A DNA stretch of 64,000 bases from Oscillospiraceae bacterium (GTDB taxonomy: Bacteria > Bacillota_A > Clostridia > Oscillospirales > WRJC01), in NCBI GenBank assembly GCA_009782405.1, contig WRJC01000017.1, positions 5,211 to 69,210 on the forward strand, in the 5' to 3' direction. Made by a program: the position numbers and the translations under genes. The notes under the pieces were generated by a model. It was given only the letters and a program-made list of their open reading frames with translations, had not been told where the DNA came from and made no database searches. This document shows, piece by piece, positions 34,916 through 43,054 of this stretch. The stretch's first letter is position 1, and each line of letters starts with the position of its first letter.

Positions 34916-35911
34916 ATGGAAAAATTTAAAATGGCGTTCGTGGGTTGCGGCGGGCGGGCGAACCAGGTCATATACCCGGCTTTCGCCCACCACAAAGACG
35001 TCGAATTCTGCGGGATATGCGACATAGACGCAAATCGGCTGAAAACCACCGCGGACTTGTACAAAGTGCCCGAAAATCTGCGCTACGGGCAATTCGGCGT
35101 GCACGACTACCAGCGCATGCTGAAAGAAACCAAACCGGACGGCGTCGCGGTCATAGGCCAGCCGCACCTCATGTACGATCTATGGGAATGGTGCCTGTCA
35201 AACGGTTTCAACCTGTACATCGAAAAGCCGTTCGCGCTCACCATCCACCAGTGCAAGATGCTCACATACCTCGCAAACAAAAACAAATGCACCACGCAGG
35301 TGTCCTTCCAGAGGAGGAGCACCCCGTGCGTCATGCGCGCCTACGACGAATGCAGGAAGCGCGGCGACATAACCGTCGCGGTGTGCAAATTCTACAAGTA
35401 TTACATCCAGCCCTACACCTGCGCCAGGGACCACATGATGGACGACGCGGTGCACGCCATAGACACGCTGCGTTGGCTGTGCGGCGGGGAACTGGCCGAG
35501 CTGTCCTCGAATATGCGCTCTTTCGGCGTGCCCAACTACAATATAATAAACGCGATGATGACGTTTGACAACGGTTCCGTGGGAATTTTGATGAACAACT
35601 GGTCCTCGGGCAAGAGGATATTCGCCGTCGAGATGCACGCGCCCGGAATTTATGTCGAGGCGGAGCACGAAGTCGGAGCCAGCATATACAAGGACGGCAA
35701 TCTCGAACCGGAGTTCATATCCGCCGAGGGCGCCGCAGGGAGCGACGACTATTACAACCATTCGGGGCTTGTGGAAAAGACGCGGGACTTCATAGACTGC
35801 TGCCGCTCGAAAAAAGCCTGCGGGTCGGATTTCAACGACGCGTACAAGACGATGGAAATCGCCGAGAAGATACTCGCCCAGGCGCTTTTGTACGGGGACG
35901 TGATTCTGTAG
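34916..35911 (+). CDS. Gfo/Idh/MocA family oxidoreductase
   Basis: 331 residues. An NAD(P)-binding Rossmann domain (MAFVGCGGRANQ, then FCGICDIDANRL) is followed by the family's catalytic-region motif IEKPFAL near residue 105, and by an alpha/beta substrate domain with DDAVHAIDTLRWL, where the His is the likely acid/base. It should oxidise or reduce a sugar or cyclitol. The ATG at 34916 has GGAGG nine bases upstream; a longer frame from 34865 lacks one. It is divergent from the galactonate-type operon, so both may share control. Confidence 0.9.
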   Translation: MEKFKMAFVGCGGRANQVIYPAFAHHKDVEFCGICDIDANRLKTTADLYKVPENLRYGQFGVHDYQRMLKETKPDGVAVIGQPHLMYDLWEWCLSNGFNLYIEKPFALTIHQCKMLTYLANKNKCTTQVSFQRRSTPCVMRAYDECRKRGDITVAVCKFYKYYIQPYTCARDHMMDDAVHAIDTLRWLCGGELAELSSNMRSFGVPNYNIINAMMTFDNGSVGILMNNWSSGKRIFAVEMHAPGIYVEAEHEVGASIYKDGNLEPEFISAEGAAGSDDYYNHSGLVEKTRDFIDCCRSKKACGSDFNDAYKTMEIAEKILAQALLYGDVIL

Positions 35912-35920
35912 CCCGACCGG

Positions 35921-37402
35921 TCAATTGCCCAAAAATGCCTCGATGGCTTCTTCAAGGCCGGCTTCGGCTTTGGGCGCCAATTTTTCGTAGCCGGAGGCGA
36001 AGTCTTTTGTAGAGGTGACATCATAGAGCCCGAGCAGGCCGGACAGTTTTTCGGAGTATGCCAGCGGGAAGACATTTCGCATATTGTCGTGGATCAGGTC
36101 TATTATCTGCGCGGATTTTTCGTCGCGGGCGTATTTTATCTTCAGCGCCTGCTCGTAATACACCGGCATCACCGTTTTTTTTGTCTCGCGGCAAAGCGCC
36201 TCGAGAGTCACGCAGCTCATTTCGAAATTCGGCGTGGTGGTAGGGATCGCGCCGATTTCCGTTGTGTCGTGCGCGCTTGTCACGTAGTTTGTCTGCTGCA
36301 GATTGAGTTTTGGGTATGGCAGGATGGCGAATTCATCGGCCATGTTGCGCAAGTCCTGCAGGGTGCAGAGGCGCTGGAGCCCGATCATCAGCCCCCTCCT
36401 GTCCTGAAATTCCGAAAGCAGCGCCTTCAGATCCATTTGCGAATTGGTTCCCGAATCTTTCGCGTATACCTGCGCGAGATAACCGTGGAGTTCGAACGAT
36501 TTGGGATTGTTGATCGTCAGGCTGGGTATGCCGGCCGCGTCCTTGGTCACCACGTCGGTGTCGGAGGCTATCATGAACGGTATCGCCGAGCCCCATGTCC
36601 CCACGCAGATGAACCCGTACTGGTCATTCTTGTCGAACTTCCCGTTTCCGTCCAAGTCCTTCAAAAACTCTTTTGTCAGAAGCAGAAATTCGTCCATCGT
36701 CCATTTGCCGTCCAACACCAGCTGATACAAATCGTCCATGGCGCCCATCGACCTTTCGTCTTCCAGCATCGAGCCGTTCAAAAACAGGACGTTGCAGTTG
36801 CGCAGTATGTCGATGAAATAGTCGCCGGCGAGTATGAAAGATTTTTCGTTGCCGATGGAAACGTCCTCCATGAAATCCCCATACCAATAATTTTCGCCCA
36901 GGTCAAAAACAAAGGCGCCCTTGACATTTTGGAACATCCCCTGCAGCGACAGATTGGCCACCGAACGGATGTCGTTGATGAAAATGTCGTATTCGTCGAG
37001 GCTCGCCATTATGATTTTGGACATGGCTTTTTCCACCGTCGCGTAATCTTCGTCTATCTGGGTATATTTGAACTTGACATTGAGAAGCGCTTCCACGTCC
37101 ATGTTTCTCTTGTAGACCGCGTCGTCCACGGCTTCGCCGGTGATTTCGCCCATTCCCTCGATCATGTAGTTTGAATTGCTGATAAAGCCGTCGCTCACGT
37201 TGATGCTGGTCAGGATCCTGATTTCGGCTCCGCCGTAATCGTATCCGGATAGCTTGTCGGCGGTTTCGGCCTGTTCCTCTTTTTTTTCGCCGTCGCCCGA
37301 ATTTATCTTGCCCCGATCGCCCGGCTCGCCGGAGCAGGCGCTCCCGGCCAAAAAAATCAGCAGCATTGCGAAACACAGGGCGGCTATTTTTATTTTTCCC
37401 AT
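35921..37402 (-). CDS. Extracellular sugar-binding lipoprotein, paralogue 4
   Basis: 493 residues. The lipobox is GSAC (Cys23), followed by a short Gly/Asp/Glu linker. The binding domain has the calcium-type loop DLDGNGKFDKND near residue 245, FAILPYPKLNLQQTNYVTS near 370 and the family signature KYARDEKSAQIIDLI near 435. The start has GGAAGG nine bases upstream. No permease or ATPase gene is linked. It ends nine bases from the convergent oxidoreductase gene. A promoter with TTGACA lies at 37447-37475. Confidence 0.88.
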   Translation of the reverse strand: MGKIKIAALCFAMLLIFLAGSACSGEPGDRGKINSGDGEKKEEQAETADKLSGYDYGGAEIRILTSINVSDGFISNSNYMIEGMGEITGEAVDDAVYKRNMDVEALLNVKFKYTQIDEDYATVEKAMSKIIMASLDEYDIFINDIRSVANLSLQGMFQNVKGAFVFDLGENYWYGDFMEDVSIGNEKSFILAGDYFIDILRNCNVLFLNGSMLEDERSMGAMDDLYQLVLDGKWTMDEFLLLTKEFLKDLDGNGKFDKNDQYGFICVGTWGSAIPFMIASDTDVVTKDAAGIPSLTINNPKSFELHGYLAQVYAKDSGTNSQMDLKALLSEFQDRRGLMIGLQRLCTLQDLRNMADEFAILPYPKLNLQQTNYVTSAHDTTEIGAIPTTTPNFEMSCVTLEALCRETKKTVMPVYYEQALKIKYARDEKSAQIIDLIHDNMRNVFPLAYSEKLSGLLGLYDVTSTKDFASGYEKLAPKAEAGLEEAIEAFLGN

Positions 37403-37446
37403 GATTATGCGCCTTCCTTTCCCGTTTGGCTCGTTTGATGATTTTT

Positions 37447-37475
37447 ATTGTACCATTTCTGCGGTTTTTTGTCAA
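37447..37475 (-). promoter_or_regulatory. Sigma-A-type promoter of the paralogue 4 lipoprotein gene
   Basis: On the minus strand TTGACA (37475-37470) and TACAAT (37452-37447) are 17 bases apart. The 324-base divergent gap 37403-37726 also holds an extended -10 for the rightward gene; I see no gene in it. Confidence 0.75.
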
Positions 37476-37611
37476 CCTATTTTCCAACTTTTTTCCCTTT
37501 TTTCACTTAAATTCCGGGCGGTGCCGGAAGAGCTGCGCGTCTGCGGATTTATACAAGCAAATGCGGAAAATGATAACTTTTTTGTTATTTATCGCCAAAT
37601 GGCTTTTTATG

Positions 37612-37620
37612 TGGTATAAT
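37612..37620 (+). promoter_or_regulatory. Extended -10 promoter of the SBP/GGDEF receptor gene
   Basis: TGGTATAAT is a perfect TG-N-TATAAT extended -10. The expected -35 (TCGCCA) is poor. Confidence 0.5.
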
Positions 37621-37726
37621 GGGCACGGTGTAAAAATGTTGAAGTTTGGGGCGGTTTGGCCGTATTTTACCGCAAAATGCAGATACATACAAAAAAAACG
37701 CAGCTGAAAACGGGGGGGAAACCATC

Positions 37727-39949
37727 ATGGGAATTTTTAATCGGAGGATATTTTTGCTGCTGGCCGCCGTGGCTGTAATGGCCGCGGCTTTGGGCTGCGA
37801 AAAATCCGATGAAAACCAATCCGGCGGCATATTGCGCTACCCTTCGTTTCGGGATGTGCCCGGAATTACTGCGGGGGAAATAGCCGAAATCGAATCTTTG
37901 GTTTCAAGCAGGGAAAAATTCACATATGGGGCGCTGTTTTCAACGGAAGCGTTCAAATTGCCCGATGGATCCCTCGCAGGTTTTGCCAAGGATTTTTGCG
38001 AGCTCGCTTTGTCCGAACTTTTCGGGGCGGATTTTGAAGTCGAGCTGTATGAAAGCCGCGACGAACTTATCGAAGATTTTGAATCGGGGAACTTAGATTT
38101 CATCGGCGCGCTTCCCGCAACGGACGAACTCCGGGACGCGGGATATATCATAACGCTTCCGATAGCGGAGCGGATGATCCGGATTTTTACGCCCTTGGAA
38201 TCCGGGATAAAAAGCGAATCCGACATAGAGGGATTGAAAATCGGGTTTTTGGCGGGATCTTTTGCCGCTGACAAAATATCGGAAAAATACCGCCTGTCAT
38301 TTGACCGCGTTTACGTGGCCGGCTATGGCGAAGCGGCGAAAATGATCGAAAGCGGCGAGATAGACGCTTTTGTCGAAGAAGCTTCCGCCGACCCGTTTTT
38401 CGACAAGGAGGAATATGGCTTTGTCCGCTCGCGGTTCTTTTTCCGTATGTCCTATGTGCCCGTTTCTATGGCTGCAAAAAAACCCGAGCTTTCCGCTTTC
38501 ATTTCCGCAATAAGCAAATATGTCGAATCTGCGGGGATCGACGATTTTTGCGGGCTCTACAAAAACGGGGATTTTGAATATGCGAGATACAAGCTAAGCA
38601 AATCGCTGTCAAGCGAAGAAAGGGCTTACATAGACGATCTGGCGCGGCGGGGCGCGGCGGTTTCCGTCGGTTTTGAGCACGACAACTACCCAATCGTCTT
38701 CTTCAACGAAAAAGACGGCCAATTCGAAGGAATCGCCGTGGATGTCCTGAACGAAATCACAAGGCTTACAGGAATGGCGTTTGAGCCGGCGGCCTCAGAA
38801 AACGCGAAATGGGCGGAGATATATGAAAAATTCGATGCGGGCGAAATTTCCATGGTGGCGCAGCTTTTGCAATCCGAAGCGCGGAGCGCCCAATTCTTCT
38901 GGAGCAAAATCCCCTATGCGCGATCATACTACGCTCTCATGTCAAAAGCGGACTATCCGAATTTGGGTTTCCACCAAGTCGCATACGCATCGGTGGGGGC
39001 GATGAAAAAATCGGCGAAATACGACATGTTCCACGAATTGTTCCCCGAACACGGGGAGATAAGCGAATATGACACGCAATTCGAATGTTTGGACGCGCTC
39101 GGGCGCGGCGAAATAGATATTTTGGTCGCCTCGGAGTATATGTTGCTCACGCAGATCAACTACCGCGAAGAATCGGGGTTCAAGATAAATATAAAGCTGG
39201 ATGTGCCGCTTGATTCCCATTTCGGCTTCCACGAAAGCGAACCCGTTTTGCGCTCCATCATCGACAAGGCGCAGGAGTATGTGGATACCGGATCCATTGA
39301 AATCAGCTGGACGGGCAGAAACTTCGACTATTCGAAAAAACTCGCGGCAGAGCGCATGCATTTATACGAAATATTTATTTTTTTCATTTTGCTTGTTTTG
39401 ACGGCGATCATTTTCGTGCTGGCAAAAAACGTGAAACTCGGCAAACGCCTGAAAGAAATCGCAAGCCACGACGCGCTCACGGGGATTTTCAACAAGCGGT
39501 TTTTTATGGAACAAGCCGCCATACAAGTCGCCAGGTCGCTGAGGACCGGCCACGAATGTTTCATCGCGATTTTCGACTTGGATCATTTTAAAGCGGTAAA
39601 CGACACATACGGGCATTTGGCGGGCGACAAAGTGCTGAAAGAATTGGCCCAAACGGTCAAAAATACCATACGCCCGTATGATTTGTTCGGAAGATACGGC
39701 GGCGAGGAATTTATAATCCTCATGTGCGATATCAACCGCGAAAATGTGTTCAAAGCCGCGGAACGCATCCGGATGGAAATATTCAAGACATCGGTGGAAT
39801 TCGACGGCAAGGACATATCGGTTTCCGCGAGCTTCGGGGTGGCCTGCGCCATTGCGGCGGACGATTTGATGGAGGCGGCGAAACAAGCGGACGAGGCGCT
39901 TTACCGCGCGAAAAAAGAAGGGCGCAACCGGGTCGTGCTGAGCGATTGA
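37727..39949 (+). CDS. Membrane receptor with two periplasmic-type binding domains and a GGDEF domain
   Basis: 740 residues. A signal region with a lipobox-like LGC (Cys24) is followed by two tandem SBP_bac_3-type solute-binding domains (about residues 65-290 and 305-545; the second opens with AAVSVGFEHDNYPIVFFNEK). One membrane segment near 555-580 leads to a cytoplasmic GGDEF domain with DALTGIFNKRFFMEQ and an intact GGEEF in RYGGEEFIIL. It should couple an external ligand to cyclic-di-GMP synthesis. The lipid-anchor signal in front of a transmembrane protein is odd and may simply be an uncleaved anchor. The start at 37727 follows a G-rich site eight to nine bases upstream. Confidence 0.88.
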   Translation: MGIFNRRIFLLLAAVAVMAAALGCEKSDENQSGGILRYPSFRDVPGITAGEIAEIESLVSSREKFTYGALFSTEAFKLPDGSLAGFAKDFCELALSELFGADFEVELYESRDELIEDFESGNLDFIGALPATDELRDAGYIITLPIAERMIRIFTPLESGIKSESDIEGLKIGFLAGSFAADKISEKYRLSFDRVYVAGYGEAAKMIESGEIDAFVEEASADPFFDKEEYGFVRSRFFFRMSYVPVSMAAKKPELSAFISAISKYVESAGIDDFCGLYKNGDFEYARYKLSKSLSSEERAYIDDLARRGAAVSVGFEHDNYPIVFFNEKDGQFEGIAVDVLNEITRLTGMAFEPAASENAKWAEIYEKFDAGEISMVAQLLQSEARSAQFFWSKIPYARSYYALMSKADYPNLGFHQVAYASVGAMKKSAKYDMFHELFPEHGEISEYDTQFECLDALGRGEIDILVASEYMLLTQINYREESGFKINIKLDVPLDSHFGFHESEPVLRSIIDKAQEYVDTGSIEISWTGRNFDYSKKLAAERMHLYEIFIFFILLVLTAIIFVLAKNVKLGKRLKEIASHDALTGIFNKRFFMEQAAIQVARSLRTGHECFIAIFDLDHFKAVNDTYGHLAGDKVLKELAQTVKNTIRPYDLFGRYGGEEFIILMCDINRENVFKAAERIRMEIFKTSVEFDGKDISVSASFGVACAIAADDLMEAAKQADEALYRAKKEGRNRVVLSD

Positions 39950-39975
39950 AAGCCTCTCCGTGCGGATTTTTCGGG

Positions 39976-41079
39976 CTATTTCGTGCATTCAAACACGAAA
40001 TAGCCTTTTTTCGAGTATATCGCCCTGCAGTTTCGTTCGCCGAATATTTCCGAGAGTTTTTGCCTGTGGGTCAGTGCGCCGTGCTTTTTTTGGATAACCG
40101 CAAAAAATCTGCCGTTCGGATCCAGATGCCCGTGCGCTTCGGCGTACAGCCTGTATACGACATCTTTTCCCGCGTGTATCGGCGGGTTTGTGATTATGCT
40201 GCCGAATTTTCCGGGAATGTTTTCAAAAGCGTCGGATTTTATTGTATTTGCTTTTATTCCGTTTTTTTCGGCGTTTGTTTCAGCCAGCTCGACCGCCCTC
40301 CCGTTGACGTCGGACATGGTGACTTCGACTTCTTTTTTGTATATCTTCGCAATCACTATGCCCACGCAGCCGAACCCGCAGCCCAAATCCAAGACTTTCC
40401 CCGAAAGTTCCGGCAAGCTGCAAAGCAAAATATCCGTGGCGCGGTCCACGCCGTTTTTGGAAAACACGCCCGCATCCGTGACAAATTCGAATTTCGTGAA
40501 TTTGTGTGTGTATTCCCTTTGGTTTGGCCTATGGTTCAAATGTTCGTTCGATTCGAAATAATGGTTCATAAAATTCGCTCCAAATCCTAATTTGTTCAGC
40601 CTGTTTATCACCAGCCCCGACAAATATCCGATTGCCGCCCCCGAAACGGTTCCGAATATGGTCAAGGCGGGGAAATAATAAAACAGCTCGCCTCCCACGA
40701 TCAACGCCCCCGCGCAAATCTGCCCGAGATTGTGGAAGACCCCGCCCGCGGAGCTCACCCCCACGATCCCAAAAGCGTTTGTCTTTTTTAAAAGCGCCAT
40801 CGCCGCGAAGCTGACGCAGGCGCCAAAAAGCCCGTAGAACATTCCAAGCATCCCCGAAAACAGAATTCCGGAAATTATGACCCTGCAAATGTTCAACAAA
40901 AACGCCGTCCTGTAATCCTTCATATACATCAAGGCGATGACGGCCATATTTGGAAGCCCGAGCTTTATCCCGGGAAATGCGGGGGCAATGGGGGGGAGCG
41001 CCCTCTCAAAATAGCCGAGAGCCACCGAAAACGCCAAAAACACCCCCAAAAACGCGATATATTTTGCCCTTGTCTTCAT
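39976..41079 (-). CDS. Gx transporter family protein fused to an RsmC-like methyltransferase
   Basis: 367 residues. Residues 1-165 form a Gx/HepS-type membrane protein of about five segments with KLGLPNMAVIALMY and GGVFHNLGQI motifs. Residue 171 onward is a class I SAM-dependent methyltransferase of the RsmC/YbxB type: MNHYFESNE opening, KFEFVTDAGVFSK, VLDLGCGFGCVGI (SAM site) and the catalytic ITNPPIHAG. Both parts usually are separate genes. The methyltransferase Met171 (40569) has its own GGAG eight bases upstream, so a free methyltransferase may also be made. The gene begins six bases after the NusG-domain-II gene, the usual partner of Gx transporters. Confidence 0.82.
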   Translation of the reverse strand: MKTRAKYIAFLGVFLAFSVALGYFERALPPIAPAFPGIKLGLPNMAVIALMYMKDYRTAFLLNICRVIISGILFSGMLGMFYGLFGACVSFAAMALLKKTNAFGIVGVSSAGGVFHNLGQICAGALIVGGELFYYFPALTIFGTVSGAAIGYLSGLVINRLNKLGFGANFMNHYFESNEHLNHRPNQREYTHKFTKFEFVTDAGVFSKNGVDRATDILLCSLPELSGKVLDLGCGFGCVGIVIAKIYKKEVEVTMSDVNGRAVELAETNAEKNGIKANTIKSDAFENIPGKFGSIITNPPIHAGKDVVYRLYAEAHGHLDPNGRFFAVIQKKHGALTHRQKLSEIFGERNCRAIYSKKGYFVFECTK

Positions 41080-41085
41080 GATATT

Positions 41086-41466
41086 CTATCTTCCGATCAC
41101 GGCGTCGAATATTTGTTTGGAATTGTCGCTTTGTTTTATCTCCACGCTCACCCTGTTTGGAAGGCAAACGATGACGCCGCCCGAATCTATGGGGCTATGT
41201 TTCATGCACAGCTTGCCGGGGCAGCTTGCATAGGAGACGAAAGCCTCTTTGTCTTGTATCGTCACGATATTTGTGAGCGCGCCCTCTTTGGAATATATCG
41301 GAATCTCCTTGTTTTGGCCAAGAGGAACTTCTTCGTAAATTTTCCCGTTTGATTTTATGACCACCGTGTCGCCCCCCTGCGCCGGGGAAAATATGAACCA
41401 AAACGCGGCCGCGAAAGCCACAAACCCCGCAATCAAAACAACGTCGGATTTTTTTAATATTTTCAT
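41086..41466 (-). CDS. NusG domain II-containing protein
   Basis: 126 residues. A single membrane anchor (about residues 9-28) precedes a small beta-barrel like domain II of NusG, with the characteristic SYASCPGKLCMKHSPI cysteine motif and IVCLPNRVSVEI near the end. Such proteins commonly sit beside Gx transporters, as here, and by ApbE/Rnf-type genes; a part in membrane redox chemistry is suspected but unproven. The start has a GAGATC about ten bases upstream. The promoter is at 41529-41557. The next gene begins six bases after its stop. Confidence 0.88.
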   Translation of the reverse strand: MKILKKSDVVLIAGFVAFAAAFWFIFSPAQGGDTVVIKSNGKIYEEVPLGQNKEIPIYSKEGALTNIVTIQDKEAFVSYASCPGKLCMKHSPIDSGGVIVCLPNRVSVEIKQSDNSKQIFDAVIGR

Positions 41467-41528
41467 GTTTTTTGGATCTCTTTATAGATTCAATCGACAA
41501 AATAAAACGCATCTTCAAGCATATCTGC

Positions 41529-41557
41529 ATTGTATCACGAAAGGCGTGCAAAGTCAA
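41529..41557 (-). promoter_or_regulatory. Sigma-A-type promoter of the NusG-domain-II/Gx operon
   Basis: On the minus strand TTGACT (41557-41552) and TACAAT (41534-41529) are 17 bases apart. Confidence 0.7.
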
Positions 41558-41601
41558 GTGTTTTTGTGGCTGCGACGCAAAAACTGCCTTTTTTGTGAGC
41601 G

Positions 41602-41631
41602 CCCTTGACAAAATAAAATGAATTTGATATA
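41602..41631 (+). repeat. Promoter repeat, copy 1 (upstream of the AlbA_2 gene)
   Basis: A 30-bp segment containing TTGACA and most of the -10 matches 42986-43015, upstream of leuS, at 28 of 30 positions. The two copies bound the AlbA_2 gene as direct repeats. Confidence 0.75.
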
Positions 41632-41633
41632 AT
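41605..41633 (+). promoter_or_regulatory. Sigma-A-type promoter of the AlbA_2 gene
   Basis: TTGACA (41605-41610) and TATAAT (41628-41633) are 17 bases apart, a perfect consensus. Confidence 0.8.
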
Positions 41634-41657
41634 CGAAACTGCGGCGATGTCAATAAA

Positions 41658-41677
41658 TTGGACACGGAAATGTCGAA
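41658..41677. promoter_or_regulatory. Palindrome TTGGACA-N6-TGTCGAA, candidate operator
   Basis: Seven-base arms with one mismatch surround a 6-bp spacer, beginning about 18 bases after the predicted transcript start. The GACA-N6-TGTC core is shared with the recA palindrome and the one at 18035-18054; the right arm and following bases TGTCGAAAATA are identical to the latter. Confidence 0.45.
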
Positions 41678-41734
41678 AATAAAACAAGGCAGTTTGTGAA
41701 AGACTCATAACCAGAATTTAAACAGGTGAAGTTT

Positions 41735-42913
41735 ATGATTCCAGATTTAGATATCATTCTCGGCGAGGGCGAAAATTATACGACAGAATTCAAAGAATCT
41801 GCGGATAAATCCCTTGCTTCCGAAGTTTGCGCGTTCGCCAACGCTTCGGGCGGCAGAATTTTTATTGGCGTGGACGATAATGGCAAAATAATCGGGACGG
41901 ACACAAGCAATGCCGCGCGTTCAAGGGTGCAGGACACGATAAACCAAATCGAGCCGCGCTTGTCGGCAGATGTCGCAGTGCATGAAAACATTATCGTCGT
42001 CGCCGTCCCCGAAGGCGCCAATAAACCCTATTCCTGCTCCAAGGGCTTCTATTTGCGTTCCGGCCCCAATTCACAAAAACTGGAACGGGACAGCATCATC
42101 GATTTTTTGCAGACCGAGGGGAAAGTCATATATGATTCCATCGTGAATGAAAAATATCCGATAACGGATAATTTCGATGAAGCCGAGTATTTGAAATACC
42201 TGAAAAAATCCAATATCAGCGACGCGAAAGATTTCAATGGCAGCATAATTGAAAATATCGACAATGCCATCGTATTTTTGAAGCGCAATTTGCGTGTGCG
42301 CTATGAGATAAAAACGGTGCAGCGCAAAAATATCTTGGAATTGCCGGAAGATGCGCTCAGGGAAGCTGTAATAAACGCCGTCTGCCACCGCGACTATTTT
42401 GAAAAAGGCGCGAGGGTGATGGTCGAAATTTTCGATGACCGCGTGGAAATCACCAATCCCGGAACCGCGCCAAAAGGTATCACGAAAGAAAATTTCGGGA
42501 GCACGAGCGTGACCCGAAACCCCGTGATTGCCAGCTTGCTCCATCGCGCGCACTACATCGAACGCATGGGGACGGGCATCATGAAAATGATCCGGGCGAT
42601 GGAAACGGCGAATCTTGAAAAGCCGGTATTTAAAACAGAAGGATTCTTTTTCAAAGTGATATTCAAGCGCGATTCACTTCAACACGACACAAATTATGGC
42701 ACTATAAATGGCACTGATGGCACTATAAATGGCACTATAAACAAAATTTTATGCGCGCTTTCAAAAACGCCTCAGATGACTTACGATGCGCTTTCCAAGC
42801 AATTGGATATGCCGAGGCGAACGGTCGCCCGCGAAATTCAAATGTTGCGCGAACAGGGGATCATAAAACGCATCGGCGGAAGAAAAAACGGATATTGGCA
42901 AGTCATAAAATAG
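41735..42913 (+). CDS. AlbA_2 (Schlafen) / HATPase_c_4 domain transcriptional regulator
   Basis: 392 residues. An N-terminal AlbA_2 domain has the typical EFKESADKSLASEVCAFANAS and GRIFIGVDDNG. A central HATPase_c_4-like region contains LREAVINAVCHRDY, a GTGIMKMIRAME box and an ITNPGTAPKG loop. A winged helix-turn-helix ends the protein (TYDALSKQLDMPRRTVAREIQMLREQGIIKR). Between them codons 322-336 form an in-frame repeat Gly-Thr-Ile-Asn. The family acts in transcription or mobile-element biology; targets are unknown. The ATG at 41735 follows AGGTGA by five bases; a GTG at 41726 overlaps that site. Promoter-bearing direct repeats bound it. Confidence 0.88.
   Translation: MIPDLDIILGEGENYTTEFKESADKSLASEVCAFANASGGRIFIGVDDNGKIIGTDTSNAARSRVQDTINQIEPRLSADVAVHENIIVVAVPEGANKPYSCSKGFYLRSGPNSQKLERDSIIDFLQTEGKVIYDSIVNEKYPITDNFDEAEYLKYLKKSNISDAKDFNGSIIENIDNAIVFLKRNLRVRYEIKTVQRKNILELPEDALREAVINAVCHRDYFEKGARVMVEIFDDRVEITNPGTAPKGITKENFGSTSVTRNPVIASLLHRAHYIERMGTGIMKMIRAMETANLEKPVFKTEGFFFKVIFKRDSLQHDTNYGTINGTDGTINGTINKILCALSKTPQMTYDALSKQLDMPRRTVAREIQMLREQGIIKRIGGRKNGYWQVIK
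42698..42742 (+). repeat. In-frame tandem repeat in the AlbA_2 gene
   Basis: GGCACTATAAAT occurs at 42698-42709 and 42719-42730, GGCACTATAAAC at 42731-42742, and a 9-base variant GGCACTGAT at 42710-42718. All units are multiples of three, so copy-number change alters the linker length but not the frame. Confidence 0.75.
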
Positions 42914-42985
42914 CCTTTTTTGGAGTGCAGAACCCGGCAGTTTTGGCCGCTTTGCATCATGCCGCATAAATTTTTCTTGTCAAGT

Positions 42986-43015
42986 CCCTTGACAAAATAA
43001 AATAAATTTGGTATA
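42986..43015 (+). repeat. Promoter repeat, copy 2 (upstream of leuS)
   Basis: Matches 41602-41631 at 28 of 30 positions. Both copies are promoters in the same orientation. Confidence 0.75.
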
Positions 43016-43017
43016 TT
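42989..43017 (+). promoter_or_regulatory. Sigma-A-type promoter of leuS
   Basis: TTGACA (42989-42994) and TATATT (43012-43017) are 17 bases apart. Transcription would start near 43024, so the leader is only about 30 bases, too short for a T-box. Confidence 0.75.
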
Positions 43018-43054
43018 TGAACAAGAAACAAAAATTATGAGAGGCGCACGCACC

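Noticed and set aside
37573..37588. Small inverted repeat ATAAC-N6-GTTAT upstream of the SBP-GGDEF gene
   Set aside because: Five-base AT-rich arms are too short to separate from chance.
42914..43054. A T-box riboswitch in front of leuS
   Set aside because: The promoter at 42989-43017 leaves a leader of only about 30 bases, and no T-box sequence or antiterminator is present.
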